The notes under the pieces were generated by a model that saw nothing but the letters and a program-made list of their open reading frames with translations, had not been told where the DNA came from and searched no databases. This document shows positions 8,156-16,958 of a DNA stretch of 64,000 nucleotides, in pieces. The translations under genes were made by a program, and so were the position numbers. The DNA is taken from the NCBI GenBank assembly GCA_031551865.1, contig JAVBMY010000009.1, forward strand, positions 1 to 64,000, in the 5' to 3' direction. The DNA comes from Rikenella sp031551865. GTDB taxonomy: Bacteria > Bacteroidota > Bacteroidia > Bacteroidales > Rikenellaceae. Position 1 is the stretch's first letter; each line of letters begins with the position of its first letter.

Positions 8156-9676
8156 TTAGAGACTTACAATCCGATTAACAAGGGTATTAATGGCATTGTT
8201 ATTTCTAGAGTCGTAATATGATATTAATTTTTCCGAATATGAAGATCTTATCGAATTAATATTAGGAAGTTTAAGTTTCCTTACATACTGACTTTGCCAT
8301 CGCGGATATCCCCCATTCATATTGTTTGCTAATTGCGACAACTGATCTACAATGAAATCAGACATAAGAATCGCACTCAACAACTTGAGACTAACTAGGT
8401 CTTTTCCAGTAATATAATACAAATTATGATGGGGGTAGTATCGTCCTTCGTCAATCAATATCTGATTATTGGACGAAATATCCGGTAACAGTATTTTGGG
8501 CTTTGTTATCAGGTCTTTATAAACTCGGTCGATTGTTCGGAACCAATTCAATGGATTTTTCTTCGACACGTGCCTAGCCTGTAATTGGTCTTTATGCAAT
8601 TCCAAGTAAACTTGAGCTTTGGGATATTTGGATAAGTCTATTACACTACCCTCGTCATCAAAAGGGTTGAATAAGTAATTTCCACTCCAATTCAGATTGT
8701 TATTCTTAACGTCCCTTGATATTAGTATAGGAAGAAGTAGTTCCTCTTCAATTTGCTCAATTAGATCTCTACCTATAAAAACCTTGTCGGCCCCAGTAGC
8801 GATCCCAATCCCGACCTTGAATCCCATATCTTCGATGGAAGATAGCTCCTCCAAATAGTTTGAAACAGTACTAAAGGTATTATTCCAATCTCCATTGTAA
8901 GGCATTCTATACTGCCTTGATGGAAAACTGCCATCCCGGAAAGTTTTTATATCTTCGACATCGGCATATTGAAAAACAGGGCCTGCCACTTCCTTTACGA
9001 TTAGGCTGATGGCCGGATATGCAATTACATCTTCCTCAAATGGATTGACTTTCTCAAGATTAACTACCTTTTTGAGATTAAAAGAGGACGATATCATATT
9101 TCGTAATCCATAACCGTATTGATTCTTCAGCCAGCGATTCGAGCATATAAAACAATGTACACCTCTGGGTTTCAACAACTGTAATGATTTTTCATAAAAT
9201 GGAATATACAGGTCAGCCCTATGCCTAAACGTAGTGAAAATTTTTCTGTATTGATTCTTTTGATCCTCTGGTATCTGTTCGTGACGCACATAAGGAGGAT
9301 TTCCTATTATTAAATCGACCTGCGGTACTTGAGCTAATAGAAAATCTTCATGCCGAAATATCGAATCGTCAATCTCAAATCCCAATGACAAAACCCTTCG
9401 AGTGCATATTTGAATCTTATCCCTGTCTATGTCGAAACAAGTTAAATTTCGTTTAATCGCATCCCGAGGGTCAAAATGAAATTTCTGAGCTGATTCGTAC
9501 AAACGGGATATAATCTCAATTACAAATGCGCCTTCGCCACATGAAGGTTCTATGATTGTAATAGAGGACAAATTGTAGTCGGAAGTATATCCTGAAATAT
9601 CCAGCATATACCTTACAACATCAGGAGATGTGAAAACATCCCCGTGTTTTTTCCCGTTTGATCTGTTTCCGTACAT
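8156..9676 (-). CDS. Type II DNA adenine-N6 methyltransferase, PaeR7I/XhoI type
   Basis: The 506-residue protein has the gamma-class order of motifs. The S-adenosylmethionine-binding motif I, EPSCGEG, is at 43-49; the catalytic NPPY is at 126-129; a long C-terminal target-recognition region follows (about 260-480) with NGGYPRWQ near its end. The start is 2 bases from the stop of the restriction gene, so both form one operon. Because the partner nuclease is XhoI/PaeR7I-like, the expected target is CTCGAG, with methylation of its adenine; this is inference from the partner. Base composition is far more AT-rich than the core genes, a sign of transfer. Confidence 0.88.
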   Translation of the reverse strand: MYGNRSNGKKHGDVFTSPDVVRYMLDISGYTSDYNLSSITIIEPSCGEGAFVIEIISRLYESAQKFHFDPRDAIKRNLTCFDIDRDKIQICTRRVLSLGFEIDDSIFRHEDFLLAQVPQVDLIIGNPPYVRHEQIPEDQKNQYRKIFTTFRHRADLYIPFYEKSLQLLKPRGVHCFICSNRWLKNQYGYGLRNMISSSFNLKKVVNLEKVNPFEEDVIAYPAISLIVKEVAGPVFQYADVEDIKTFRDGSFPSRQYRMPYNGDWNNTFSTVSNYLEELSSIEDMGFKVGIGIATGADKVFIGRDLIEQIEEELLLPILISRDVKNNNLNWSGNYLFNPFDDEGSVIDLSKYPKAQVYLELHKDQLQARHVSKKNPLNWFRTIDRVYKDLITKPKILLPDISSNNQILIDEGRYYPHHNLYYITGKDLVSLKLLSAILMSDFIVDQLSQLANNMNGGYPRWQSQYVRKLKLPNINSIRSSYSEKLISYYDSRNNNAINTLVNRIVSL

Positions 9677-9678
9677 TA

Positions 9679-10401
9679 CTATTCAAATTCGGCGGCGACT
9701 CCCTGAAGATAACCGAAGAATGCGGATAAGAAATTTGTAATCGATATTTCCTCCGCTACATTCCCGAATGTACTGGCATCGGAAGTCCACAACAAAGCTG
9801 TTGAAGTATAATGTCTTTCCAAGATGAGTTTATGGCAGAAATTGGAATATCTATCAATATATGATGTATTCCTAAATTCCTCCATTACACCGAAATGAGG
9901 TTCGGATATTCTTACTGGACACGTAGATTTTTCACTACGTTCCACAGCCATTAGATATCCAACCCACGGGGCCTGTTGATGTGGGAACACATTTTCTCGG
10001 AAAGCAGTCCATAAATCAACTGCAGATCCTAATGCTTCTTCTGTTCTATTGTTGAAATTATTTCCGAAAGAACCAACTTGCGACTTGAATTCAATTAGAG
10101 CAATAAGTTTCTTACTTGGAGAAATAATCAAGAAGTCCCAATCTTTTGTCGGCCTGAAATATCCAGGGAGTTGATTGTTTCGCGTATAAATACATGAAGC
10201 CGGAACTCCCGAGTCAAGAGCAACTTTAGTCAGCAAGACTACAAAGCCGTCCATCTGTTTTCCACCAGTAACAGCACCTCGATTACCAGCATCCTTAACT
10301 TCTCGGTTTATTTGATCTCCTAATTGTTTATTTCTTGTATCCCAGAAATAAGCAATAGCTTCTTTTATCAAGTTGTCGTAATCTTCAATCTTAAAAGTCA
10401 T
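9679..10401 (-). CDS. PaeR7I/XhoI family type II restriction endonuclease
   Basis: The 240-residue protein (ATG at 10401) matches the size of PaeR7I and XhoI and carries their nuclease core. Asp89 is in PTKDWDF, and Glu104/Lys106 are in IEFKSQVG, forming a PD-(D/E)xK site, followed by FGNNFNNRTEEALGSA. The family cuts C/TCGAG. An in-frame ATG at 10413 would leave almost no leader behind the promoter box at 10422-10429, so the inner ATG is preferred. It sits directly before its cognate methyltransferase. No controller-protein gene is seen, so how the nuclease is delayed after entry is not clear. The region is AT-rich and probably acquired. Confidence 0.88.
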   Translation of the reverse strand: MTFKIEDYDNLIKEAIAYFWDTRNKQLGDQINREVKDAGNRGAVTGGKQMDGFVVLLTKVALDSGVPASCIYTRNNQLPGYFRPTKDWDFLIISPSKKLIALIEFKSQVGSFGNNFNNRTEEALGSAVDLWTAFRENVFPHQQAPWVGYLMAVERSEKSTCPVRISEPHFGVMEEFRNTSYIDRYSNFCHKLILERHYTSTALLWTSDASTFGNVAEEISITNFLSAFFGYLQGVAAEFE

Positions 10402-10421
10402 ACCTTCAATCATTACATTCG

Positions 10422-10429
10422 CAAAGATA
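10422..10429 (-). promoter_or_regulatory. Promoter of the restriction-modification operon
   Basis: TATCTTTG on the reverse strand matches TAnnTTTG. A TTTG lies 18 bases further upstream, close to the usual spacing. Confidence 0.6.
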
Positions 10430-10572
10430 AGAATTCTATTAGTCCTTCAAATCAATTGGGCCAAAGTCTTTGTTTATAATAATAAGCATCTCACCAAAAC
10501 ATTATCTAATGCTTAAAAACGTGGAATCAAATACTAGCAATAAACCTCATTCAAATCACATTAGAATGACTT

Positions 10573-10593
10573 AGGGGCCCCAGAAAGGCCCCT
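10573..10593 (+). terminator. GC hairpin, possible terminator remnant
   Basis: AGGGGCC pairs perfectly with GGCCCCT across a 7-base loop and is followed by TATTGCTTATTTTT. No gene on this strand ends nearby, so it may be left from a lost gene. Nothing coding is seen between 10430 and 10645. Confidence 0.4.
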
Positions 10594-10649
10594 TATTGCT
10601 TATTTTTACTTGTGTTGGGGATTTATTATCTTGGCATCAAATTTAGCCT

Positions 10650-10745
10650 CTAAGAGAGCTTTTTTGAAAAGTTCGCAGAGAAAATAATCTGGTGATAAAA
10701 GACCCTCATTTTTTCTATGTGATCTTTTCAAAAAAGCTCTCTTAG
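10650..10745. repeat. 96-bp palindromic element with perfect 22-bp terminal inverted repeats
   Basis: The first 22 bases (10650-10671, beginning CTAAGAGAGC) are the exact reverse complement of the last 22 (10724-10745). The 52-base centre is AT-rich. There is no coding potential and no convincing target-site duplication. It could be a MITE-like element or a long hairpin. The right half is shared with the direct repeat at 10699-10803. Confidence 0.7.
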
Positions 10746-10803
10746 ACCAATTCGTAAAGGCAATCAGGCTAATTTGGAACAACAGGCAAGAATGTTTGGA
10801 AAG
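10699..10803 (+). repeat. 105-bp direct repeat, copy 1
   Basis: This stretch matches 17636-17740 with 12 mismatches in 105 positions and no gap (about 89% identity, counted by eye). The first 32 bases, beginning AAGACCCTC, are nearly invariant. It includes the right arm of the palindrome and the ATG at 10792, which is ATA in copy 2. The two copies lie 6937 bp apart. Confidence 0.85.
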
Positions 10804-12420
10804 CCCCTGAAGAAACCGGACTGTATTACTATCAACTGTTTTTTAAAGAAGAGTTGTAAGTATTATCTGTTTCTTGTTCTTTTCTGCGGATTGTGCTTGG
10901 GGGCACTATTTACCGTATCCGATTCGTTTGTCGATAGCCGGACAGTTCCCAAGTGGTATGCTTTTTACTATGGTGTTTCTCTGCTTATCATCAGTGCCAT
11001 TTTATTGAGAAAAATAGAAAGGGGCCTCTTTGAGAAATACCGGGATTTTATTTTTCTTATCGTCGTTACCTGCTGTCTGGGGCAAGCTATATACGGTGTC
11101 CTCCAGTACTGTGGATTCTTATCTGCATACAATTCGTTCCGGGTAACCGGGTCTTTCAATAATCCGGCGGGGTTTGCCGCCTGTTTGTGTGCCGGGCTTC
11201 CCTTTGTTACGTGTCTTTCCCGGGACAAGCGAAAATGGATAAAATGGTATTCTTTTGCAGCCGCTATCATCATAGCTGTAGGTATTGTATTTTCCTTCTC
11301 CCGGGCCGGAATGATCAGCCTGGTGGTCATGGCCTCAGCCTTCCTGATCAGCCGGATCAAGTCCCGGAATAGAGTTTGGGCTATGCTCGTGACGGTTGTC
11401 CTTTTCTTGGGAGTGTTGGCTGCGCTGTACTTCGCCAAAAAGGATTCTGCCGACGGAAGAATGCTGATCTGGCGTTGTTCCTGGGATATGATCCGGGACA
11501 AGCCTGTGTTTGGGCACGGCCCCGGAGGATTCGCGGCCCAGTATATGAACTATCAGGCGGCCTATTTCGAAACGCATCCCGGCAGCCCTTATGCTTTGCT
11601 CGCCGACAACGTACAGCATCCGTTCAACGAATACTTGTTGATAGTGACACAATACGGCTTCTTCGGGCTTGCATTGCTGATAGTCTTGGGTTGGGTGGTT
11701 CTGCGTGCATACCGGAAGCGGTATGCCGGGAATCCGACCGTTCAGGCAGCCGGGTTTTGCCTATTGTCGCTGTTGGTGTTTTCGTTCTTCTCTTATCCGT
11801 TTTCCTATCCTTTTACTTGGGTTATGGCCGGATTAAGTATCTGGATCATATTCGGCACGAGACCAATGATAAACCGTGTAACCCGGATTGCGGGTATTCT
11901 TGTGGCTGTGGCGGTGATGATATGGGCCTCCGTACACATACGCTACGAATGGCTGTGGGGAAAAATTGAGCGTGAATCTACGACAGGGCGTACAGAGATA
12001 GTGCTTCCCCAATACGAATACTTATATGACCGATGGGCCGAGAACCGTTTTTTCTTGTACAATTACGCCTATGAGCTGAGTAACACCGGGCAATACGATA
12101 AAAGCCTTCTCGTGGCCACAGAGTGCAGCCGGATATGGGCCAATTATTACCTCGAACTGATGATGGCCGAAGATTACCGGAAAACAAAACAATACCCGGA
12201 AGCCGAACAACATTTCAAAACAGCCGCTGCCATGTGCCCCGCCCGGTTCATGCCCCTGTATAAACTCTTCAAGATCTATACCGAGACCGGAGAAACGGAC
12301 AAAGCCCGTATTATGGCGGGCCGCATTCTGGCAAAAGAAGTAAAAGTTCCTTCGCCCCTTGTTTCGGCCATACAACAAGAAGTACAAGATTGGCTGGAGC
12401 ATCCTGGAACTGAGGAATAA
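10792..12420 (+). CDS. O-antigen ligase family (Wzy/WaaL-like) membrane protein with C-terminal repeats
   Basis: The protein has 542 residues. About 10-12 hydrophobic segments fill the first 370 residues, with a large loop that includes GHGPGGFAAQYMNYQ and HPFNEYLL, the pattern of the O-antigen ligase/polymerase superfamily. After a last membrane segment near 368-390, a soluble TPR-like part follows (NTGQYDKSLLVA, KTKQYPEAEQHFKTAAAM). Such proteins join or polymerise glycan chains, but no sugar genes are nearby, so the substrate is unknown. The ATG at 10792 lies in the 105-bp repeat; a TTG at 10774 is also in frame. It sits before a C39-like lipoprotein gene in an AT-rich island. Confidence 0.7.
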   Translation: MFGKPLKKPDCITINCFLKKSCKYYLFLVLFCGLCLGALFTVSDSFVDSRTVPKWYAFYYGVSLLIISAILLRKIERGLFEKYRDFIFLIVVTCCLGQAIYGVLQYCGFLSAYNSFRVTGSFNNPAGFAACLCAGLPFVTCLSRDKRKWIKWYSFAAAIIIAVGIVFSFSRAGMISLVVMASAFLISRIKSRNRVWAMLVTVVLFLGVLAALYFAKKDSADGRMLIWRCSWDMIRDKPVFGHGPGGFAAQYMNYQAAYFETHPGSPYALLADNVQHPFNEYLLIVTQYGFFGLALLIVLGWVVLRAYRKRYAGNPTVQAAGFCLLSLLVFSFFSYPFSYPFTWVMAGLSIWIIFGTRPMINRVTRIAGILVAVAVMIWASVHIRYEWLWGKIERESTTGRTEIVLPQYEYLYDRWAENRFFLYNYAYELSNTGQYDKSLLVATECSRIWANYYLELMMAEDYRKTKQYPEAEQHFKTAAAMCPARFMPLYKLFKIYTETGETDKARIMAGRILAKEVKVPSPLVSAIQQEVQDWLEHPGTEE

Positions 12421-12617
12421 GCCTTCACGGTACTGTGACAGAGTCTATCCCATAAGAATATTAAAATAAGCTGAATAATACAATTTTGAATTAAATTTAA
12501 TATCCCAATGTGGAATCGATTAGTGAATTTTTATTTAAATTTGCTGTTACAGGTGGTGGATGGTTGCTTATTGCCAATCCACTATAGGTGTATCATTAAC
12601 CTTCTAAAATCCATTGT

Positions 12618-13469
12618 ATGACAAACAAAACTTTACTCCGGAAAATCTCAATTTTTGCAGGCGTGGCACTCTTTTGCCTGGGGGCCGGCGTTGTAGCGAT
12701 CTCTTGTCAGGGGCAAGATGCCGACGAAGAGGCCGCTTTTTATCAAAAGGATGTGGCTAGCAAAGCCCATCAGTCCTATCTCACATTTACATCTGAATAT
12801 ACCGGTATTGGAGAACCATCCATCGAAGATCAGCTCGTTATCTTGGAAGCTATGGGACGAGTGAAAGCATCGAAAGTGAACGGTGTATGGCAAATGAACA
12901 TGGCTTTAGTTCGGAAAGCAAATCTCTCACCTGAGGTGCTTCAATGCTTGAATCAGATCATTGGAAATAGCAACCGAAAACTATCGTCCAGGTCATCAGT
13001 GATGGTTAATCCCGATAACGTGCGTATGGTACCCAAAGCTATAATCGTCGATGAAGATCCTTTTGGTACAGATCCAGGACCAAGTGATTGCGTGGCACGC
13101 TGTATCGGACGAATCTACTCAAAATTAGGTTTTGGGCCGTCGTATGCATTCGCTGATTCATATATAACCACGCACTATGGGAATAACGGAGTAGATCCAA
13201 ATAGGATGGGTGGATTATTAAATACACTTTATGGGAGCAGTCACGTCTCTTCTTATTCCGTGAATGATCATAGCGGATTTTACTCATATAGCAATCCGAA
13301 TGCTGCAGTAATACTTAACTATCGGACAGACGAAGGCGGCGGCCATTCGGTTATTTATATGGGAACTTCTACTGATGGTACACATATGGCGTCCGATCCT
13401 CAGGACGGGAATAGTACAAGGTTCGTAGATCCGGGGCAGGTTATATCGGCCTATCAGGTGTCTAAATAG
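12618..13469 (+). CDS. Lipoprotein with a C39-like cysteine peptidase signature
   Basis: The 283-residue protein starts with a lipoprotein signal ending in VAISC, so Cys30 is the likely lipid anchor. The C-terminal half reads like a papain/C39-type fold: PSDCVARCIGRIY with candidate nucleophile Cys158 (Cys162 close by), GGGHSVIYMG with His243, and ASDPQDG with Asp260. These residues stand in the order and spacing of a Cys-His-Asp triad. The assignment is from motif reading alone and the substrate is unknown. It lies 197 bases after the O-antigen-ligase-like gene, with an AT-rich gap that could hold its own promoter. Confidence 0.55.
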   Translation: MTNKTLLRKISIFAGVALFCLGAGVVAISCQGQDADEEAAFYQKDVASKAHQSYLTFTSEYTGIGEPSIEDQLVILEAMGRVKASKVNGVWQMNMALVRKANLSPEVLQCLNQIIGNSNRKLSSRSSVMVNPDNVRMVPKAIIVDEDPFGTDPGPSDCVARCIGRIYSKLGFGPSYAFADSYITTHYGNNGVDPNRMGGLLNTLYGSSHVSSYSVNDHSGFYSYSNPNAAVILNYRTDEGGGHSVIYMGTSTDGTHMASDPQDGNSTRFVDPGQVISAYQVSK

Positions 13470-13553
13470 CCAATATTTATGAAACCTCCCTGTAATATTG
13501 TTCTTACAGGGAGACTTTCAGAAAGTTGATGTGTCATTTGCAATCATTCAGCC

Positions 13554-14246
13554 ATGAAAACTCTCCTGTATAAGACTGCCTGTCTGTTGGCATTGGCGGG
13601 CTGCTGTGTAGCTCAGGGCTTGGCCCGGGAACCCCGCCCTGTGCAATCTATGCCTCGCGCAGACGATTCCATCTCGGCCCGGTATCATATCCGGCGGACA
13701 ATGCCGAATGGATTTCATTTGGTAAGTGAGGGCTGGGCGGCACTCAAAAGAGATGCTTGGTCCAGAAAAAACAAACAGGTATGGAATTGGCGAAAATTCG
13801 GCAAAACCGGGGTGTTCGGAACCATGCTCCAATCTGACGATGGGCAATGTGCAGTTATCTACGAGTTTATATTCGGCGATGCTTTTCATTACAACATGGA
13901 GCCCAGGGAGTCGCTATATAGCGAGCTACTCAGCATAACGAACGGACAACCGTTTCGTTTTGAAGATTACGTAACGGTAGTCTCGGGGAAAGAGGTCGGG
14001 CGTCGCTTCAATGCCGACTCACTGTTTCTGTTCGATTTCCCGATGGCCGAACCGTTGGAAAAGGACGGCGAAATCTACACCCATTGCACCCGCATGTATC
14101 TCTCGCGTGAGGGCCGGGTGGTTCTGAGGTTTGCCTGGTTTTTCACGGACGAAGGAGTCAAAAACAAAGAATCCTACATCCGCCGCCTCGACAAGCATGT
14201 CTGGTACAAACGGGGGAAATGGACGTACCCACATCTGGAACAATAG
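13554..14246 (+). CDS. Secreted protein of unknown function
   Basis: The 230-residue protein starts with a signal peptide (hydrophobic 5-20, likely cleaved after GLA or nearby). I do not recognise the family. The mature part is mixed alpha/beta in character, rich in Trp and Tyr, with a stretch FGTMLQSDDGQCAVIYEF and a C-terminus dominated by Arg/Lys/Trp. It follows the C39-like lipoprotein gene by 84 bases in the same direction and ends at the terminator 14279-14320, so both may be one transcript. Its composition is intermediate between the island and the core. Confidence 0.65.
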   Translation: MKTLLYKTACLLALAGCCVAQGLAREPRPVQSMPRADDSISARYHIRRTMPNGFHLVSEGWAALKRDAWSRKNKQVWNWRKFGKTGVFGTMLQSDDGQCAVIYEFIFGDAFHYNMEPRESLYSELLSITNGQPFRFEDYVTVVSGKEVGRRFNADSLFLFDFPMAEPLEKDGEIYTHCTRMYLSREGRVVLRFAWFFTDEGVKNKESYIRRLDKHVWYKRGKWTYPHLEQ

Positions 14247-14278
14247 CCAGTCAAATCTCTTATCTAAGTACTGCATGG

Positions 14279-14320
14279 AACTCCTACGGAGCTGAAATCA
14301 TTTTCAACTCCGTAGGAGTT
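14279..14320 (+). terminator. Intrinsic terminator after the secreted-protein gene
   Basis: AACTCCTACGGAG pairs perfectly with CTCCGTAGGAGTT across a 16-base loop and is followed by a T-rich stretch. It closes the cassette 10.8-14.2 kb. Confidence 0.8.
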
Positions 14321-14476
14321 TTCGGTTTCGTCGTACCAAACTTTCCTAGACAGTCATCTTAATATTAATAACCATAATATTCTTATCGTAATTATGGCAT
14401 CAAGATTTATTGTATTTATTGAGAATCCACTGACTTACTCACATACTTACTTATAAATCCTTCCGCCATTCGTAGT

Positions 14477-14484
14477 TATGTTTG
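14477..14484 (+). promoter_or_regulatory. -7 box before the phage terminase genes
   Basis: TATGTTTG fits TAnnTTTG and lies 29 bases before the ATG at 14514. It overlaps the earlier in-frame ATG at 14478, which argues against that start. No clear -33 element is seen. Confidence 0.45.
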
Positions 14485-14513
14485 CAGAAACACGAGAAAC
14501 TGCAAACGAAACG

Positions 14514-15236
14514 ATGGCTGCGCCGAAGGGGAATAGATTCTGGGAGATGCGCTCGAAGCACGGGCGGGACCGGCTGTTCGAGACGCCCGACCTGCTTTGG
14601 GAGGCGGCGTGCGAGTATTTCGGGTGGTGCGACGAGAACCCGTTGATCGAAACAGACTTCAAAGGGAAGGATGCCGACGAGGTACACATCCCGCGCATAC
14701 GTGCGTACACGTTGCAGGGATTGTGCCTGTACCTCGACTGCAACGCCGGGTACTTCACCGATTTCGAGACGGCCCTGAAAGAGGACGACACGGAGACGGC
14801 GGAAGATTTTTCCAGAGTCATTACGCGCATAAGGGAGACGATCTTCACGCAGAAGTTCGAGGGCGCGGCAGCGGGATTGCTAAACGCGAACATCATTTCA
14901 CGCGATCTTGGTCTGGTCGACCGGAAGGATATGACCACGGCCGGGCGCGGGTTGTCGCAGATGAAGATCGAGGTGGTCGACCCGGCCACGGCCGAGAACC
15001 TGCGGAAACTCCAGAATACCCAAAGTCTCGAAGAATCTCGGAAACTCCAGAATCCGCAACCATCCCGGCACCCGCAGCCGCTCGAATCCTCTCCGCAACC
15101 CCAACAATCCCAAAGTTCCAATCCGCAGGAGCCCGCAAATTTCCAAAGCCCTACCAGTCCTCAGGAACTTCCTGAGCCCCCAAGCCCTCAAGCATCCCTG
15201 AACCCTCAAACCCCGGGCGGCCATGCAGACGAGTAA
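14514..15236 (+). CDS. Phage terminase small subunit-like protein
   Basis: The 240-residue protein begins MAAPKGNRFWEMRSKHGR, a start shared by small terminase subunits (DNA-packaging proteins) in Bacteroidetes prophages, and has TPDLLWEAACEYFGW shortly after. Small terminase recognises phage DNA for packaging. Residues about 165-240 form a low-complexity tail rich in Pro, Gln and Ser with repeated NPQ/SPQ units. The frame overlaps the large-subunit gene by 14 bases. The GC content is high, unlike the AT-rich genes to its left. Confidence 0.75.
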   Translation: MAAPKGNRFWEMRSKHGRDRLFETPDLLWEAACEYFGWCDENPLIETDFKGKDADEVHIPRIRAYTLQGLCLYLDCNAGYFTDFETALKEDDTETAEDFSRVITRIRETIFTQKFEGAAAGLLNANIISRDLGLVDRKDMTTAGRGLSQMKIEVVDPATAENLRKLQNTQSLEESRKLQNPQPSRHPQPLESSPQPQQSQSSNPQEPANFQSPTSPQELPEPPSPQASLNPQTPGGHADE

Positions 15237-16404
15237 TGTCTTCTCCCGGAACCTCGACGCGGTGGTGTGCTACCGCCCGCCACGCTTTGTCGTGAACAAG
15301 GGCGGCACCCGCTCGGGCAAAACCTATTCGATCCTGCAGCTGTGGTACCTGATGGTGGCCGCCGACACGGGGCCGACCATCAACAGCGTCGTATCGGAGA
15401 CCCTGCCCCACCTCAAGCGCGGCGCCATCCGCGACTTCCAGCAAATCCTGTCGGCCGAGAACCTCTGGAGCGACCACCATTGGAACAAGACCGACAGCAT
15501 CTACACTTTCCCCCACAACAGCGCCGTCATCGAATTCTTCGGGGCCGAGTCGCCGGACAAGGTCCACGGCCCGTCGCGCGACCGCCTGTTCCTGAACGAG
15601 GCGCAGAACATCGCCTACGACGTGGCGCGGCACCTGTTCGTGCGCACCCGCGGGCAGGTGTTCATCGACTACAACCCCACCGGCGAATTCTGGGTCGACC
15701 AGCATGTCATCGGCAGCGGGCGCGAACGATTGATCCACTCGACCTACCTCGACAATAGGTTCCTCTCGGCGGAACAGGTGGCCGAAATCGAATCGAACAG
15801 AAGGGACGAGAATTGGTGGCGCGTCTACGGACTCGGTGAGACCGGGCGATTGGAAGGCGTCATCTACGACTTCCGGCAAGTCGATGCGATCCCTGTGGAG
15901 ATCACGAATTTTCTCTACGGCCTCGACTTCGGGTTCACCAACGACCCCAACGCCATCGTCAGAATCGCCCTGCAGGGCGACGATCTCTGGCTGGACGAGG
16001 TATGTTACCAAAAGGGATTGTTGAACAGCGACATCGCCGCGATACTGGCCGGGGCGGACGTGCGGAAACGAAGCGACGACATCTACGCCGACAGCGCCGA
16101 CCCGAAAAGCATCGAGGAACTCTACCGCTACGGATACAACGTCAAGCCCGCGCCGAAGGGCCCCGACAGCATACTGGCCGGGATCCATTGCGTCAAGCGC
16201 TTCAACCTGCACGTCACAGCACGCTCGGTCAACCTGATCCGCGAGCTGCGCAACTACAAGTGGGACACCGACAAGCACGGCGTGGCGCTGAACAAACCCG
16301 TGGACGTCTGGAACCACGCGCTCGACGCCGTGCGCTACGCCGTGTTCTCGACTGCGAGCAAGCCCAAGACCAAAGCCACCTTCCATTTCGCGAGCCGCCC
16401 ATGA
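15223..16404 (+). CDS. Phage terminase large subunit (PBSX/Terminase_3 type)
   Basis: This is the motor and nuclease that packages phage DNA into proheads. The 393-residue protein has Walker A GGTRSGKT at 27-34 and Walker B RLFLNEAQN near 119-127. The C-terminal RNase-H-like nuclease has acidic positions in YGLDFGFTNDPN near 232, YADSADPKS near 290 and NHALDAVRYA near 368. All expected motifs are present, so the frame itself looks intact. Its stop overlaps the next start as ATGA. No portal, capsid or integrase gene follows, so it belongs to a remnant. Confidence 0.92.
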   Translation: MQTSNVFSRNLDAVVCYRPPRFVVNKGGTRSGKTYSILQLWYLMVAADTGPTINSVVSETLPHLKRGAIRDFQQILSAENLWSDHHWNKTDSIYTFPHNSAVIEFFGAESPDKVHGPSRDRLFLNEAQNIAYDVARHLFVRTRGQVFIDYNPTGEFWVDQHVIGSGRERLIHSTYLDNRFLSAEQVAEIESNRRDENWWRVYGLGETGRLEGVIYDFRQVDAIPVEITNFLYGLDFGFTNDPNAIVRIALQGDDLWLDEVCYQKGLLNSDIAAILAGADVRKRSDDIYADSADPKSIEELYRYGYNVKPAPKGPDSILAGIHCVKRFNLHVTARSVNLIRELRNYKWDTDKHGVALNKPVDVWNHALDAVRYAVFSTASKPKTKATFHFASRP

Positions 16405-16958
16405 AGATCACCCGCCATACCACGTTCGGCCAATTGTTGCGCGATGCAGCGGCGGTCAACCGCACACCGGAGATCAGTGAACGGATGCAGGAACTGCCGA
16501 AGCCCGCCAAAGTGGGCCGACAAACTGTCCCGGATAGCCTCGACGGCCTCACGCTCGGCGAGTTGGCCGAATTGCAGGACATCCCCGAAGACGAAGTGTT
16601 CACCCGCCCGGCCCGGGTGCTGCTCGGCCTCACGCCGAGGCAACTCGAAAAGTGCCGCGCCGCCGAGGTGATCGGTTTCGGGGTGTGGGTCGCCCGTGAG
16701 GTGAAACGCATATCGGGCATGTTCGCCGCGATCCCCTCTTCCATCTCGGCCGAGGAGAAACGGGCCGGACTCGACAAGCTCAACTTCGGCATCTTCGGCA
16801 TGGCCGACGCCTACGCCCGAAGGATGGGCATCGCCGACCAGGAATATGTGCTGGCGTGCGTGCCGTGGCTGCGCGTATGGCAATGCATGATGAACGACGC
16901 GAAGACGGAGGCCTGCCAGCGCCGCCTGCGCGAAATATACAGCGAGAAAAACAGATGA
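16401..16958 (+). CDS. Phage-remnant protein of unknown function
   Basis: The 185-residue protein is coupled to the terminase gene by an ATGA overlap. I do not recognise a family. It contains TLGELAELQDIPEDEVFTRPARVLLGLT near the middle (quoted to show its predicted helix-turn character) and is mainly helical by eye. The position right after large terminase suggests a head or connector role, but that is only context. It overlaps the next gene by four bases (ATGA). Confidence 0.6.
   Translation: MKITRHTTFGQLLRDAAAVNRTPEISERMQELPKPAKVGRQTVPDSLDGLTLGELAELQDIPEDEVFTRPARVLLGLTPRQLEKCRAAEVIGFGVWVAREVKRISGMFAAIPSSISAEEKRAGLDKLNFGIFGMADAYARRMGIADQEYVLACVPWLRVWQCMMNDAKTEACQRRLREIYSEKNR

Noticed and set aside
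12509..12620. Small hydrophobic frame before the C39-like lipoprotein gene
   Set aside because: I considered it as a secreted peptide substrate for the C39-like peptidase, but its leader lacks a clear double-Gly site in frame, and the AT-rich gap gives such frames by chance.
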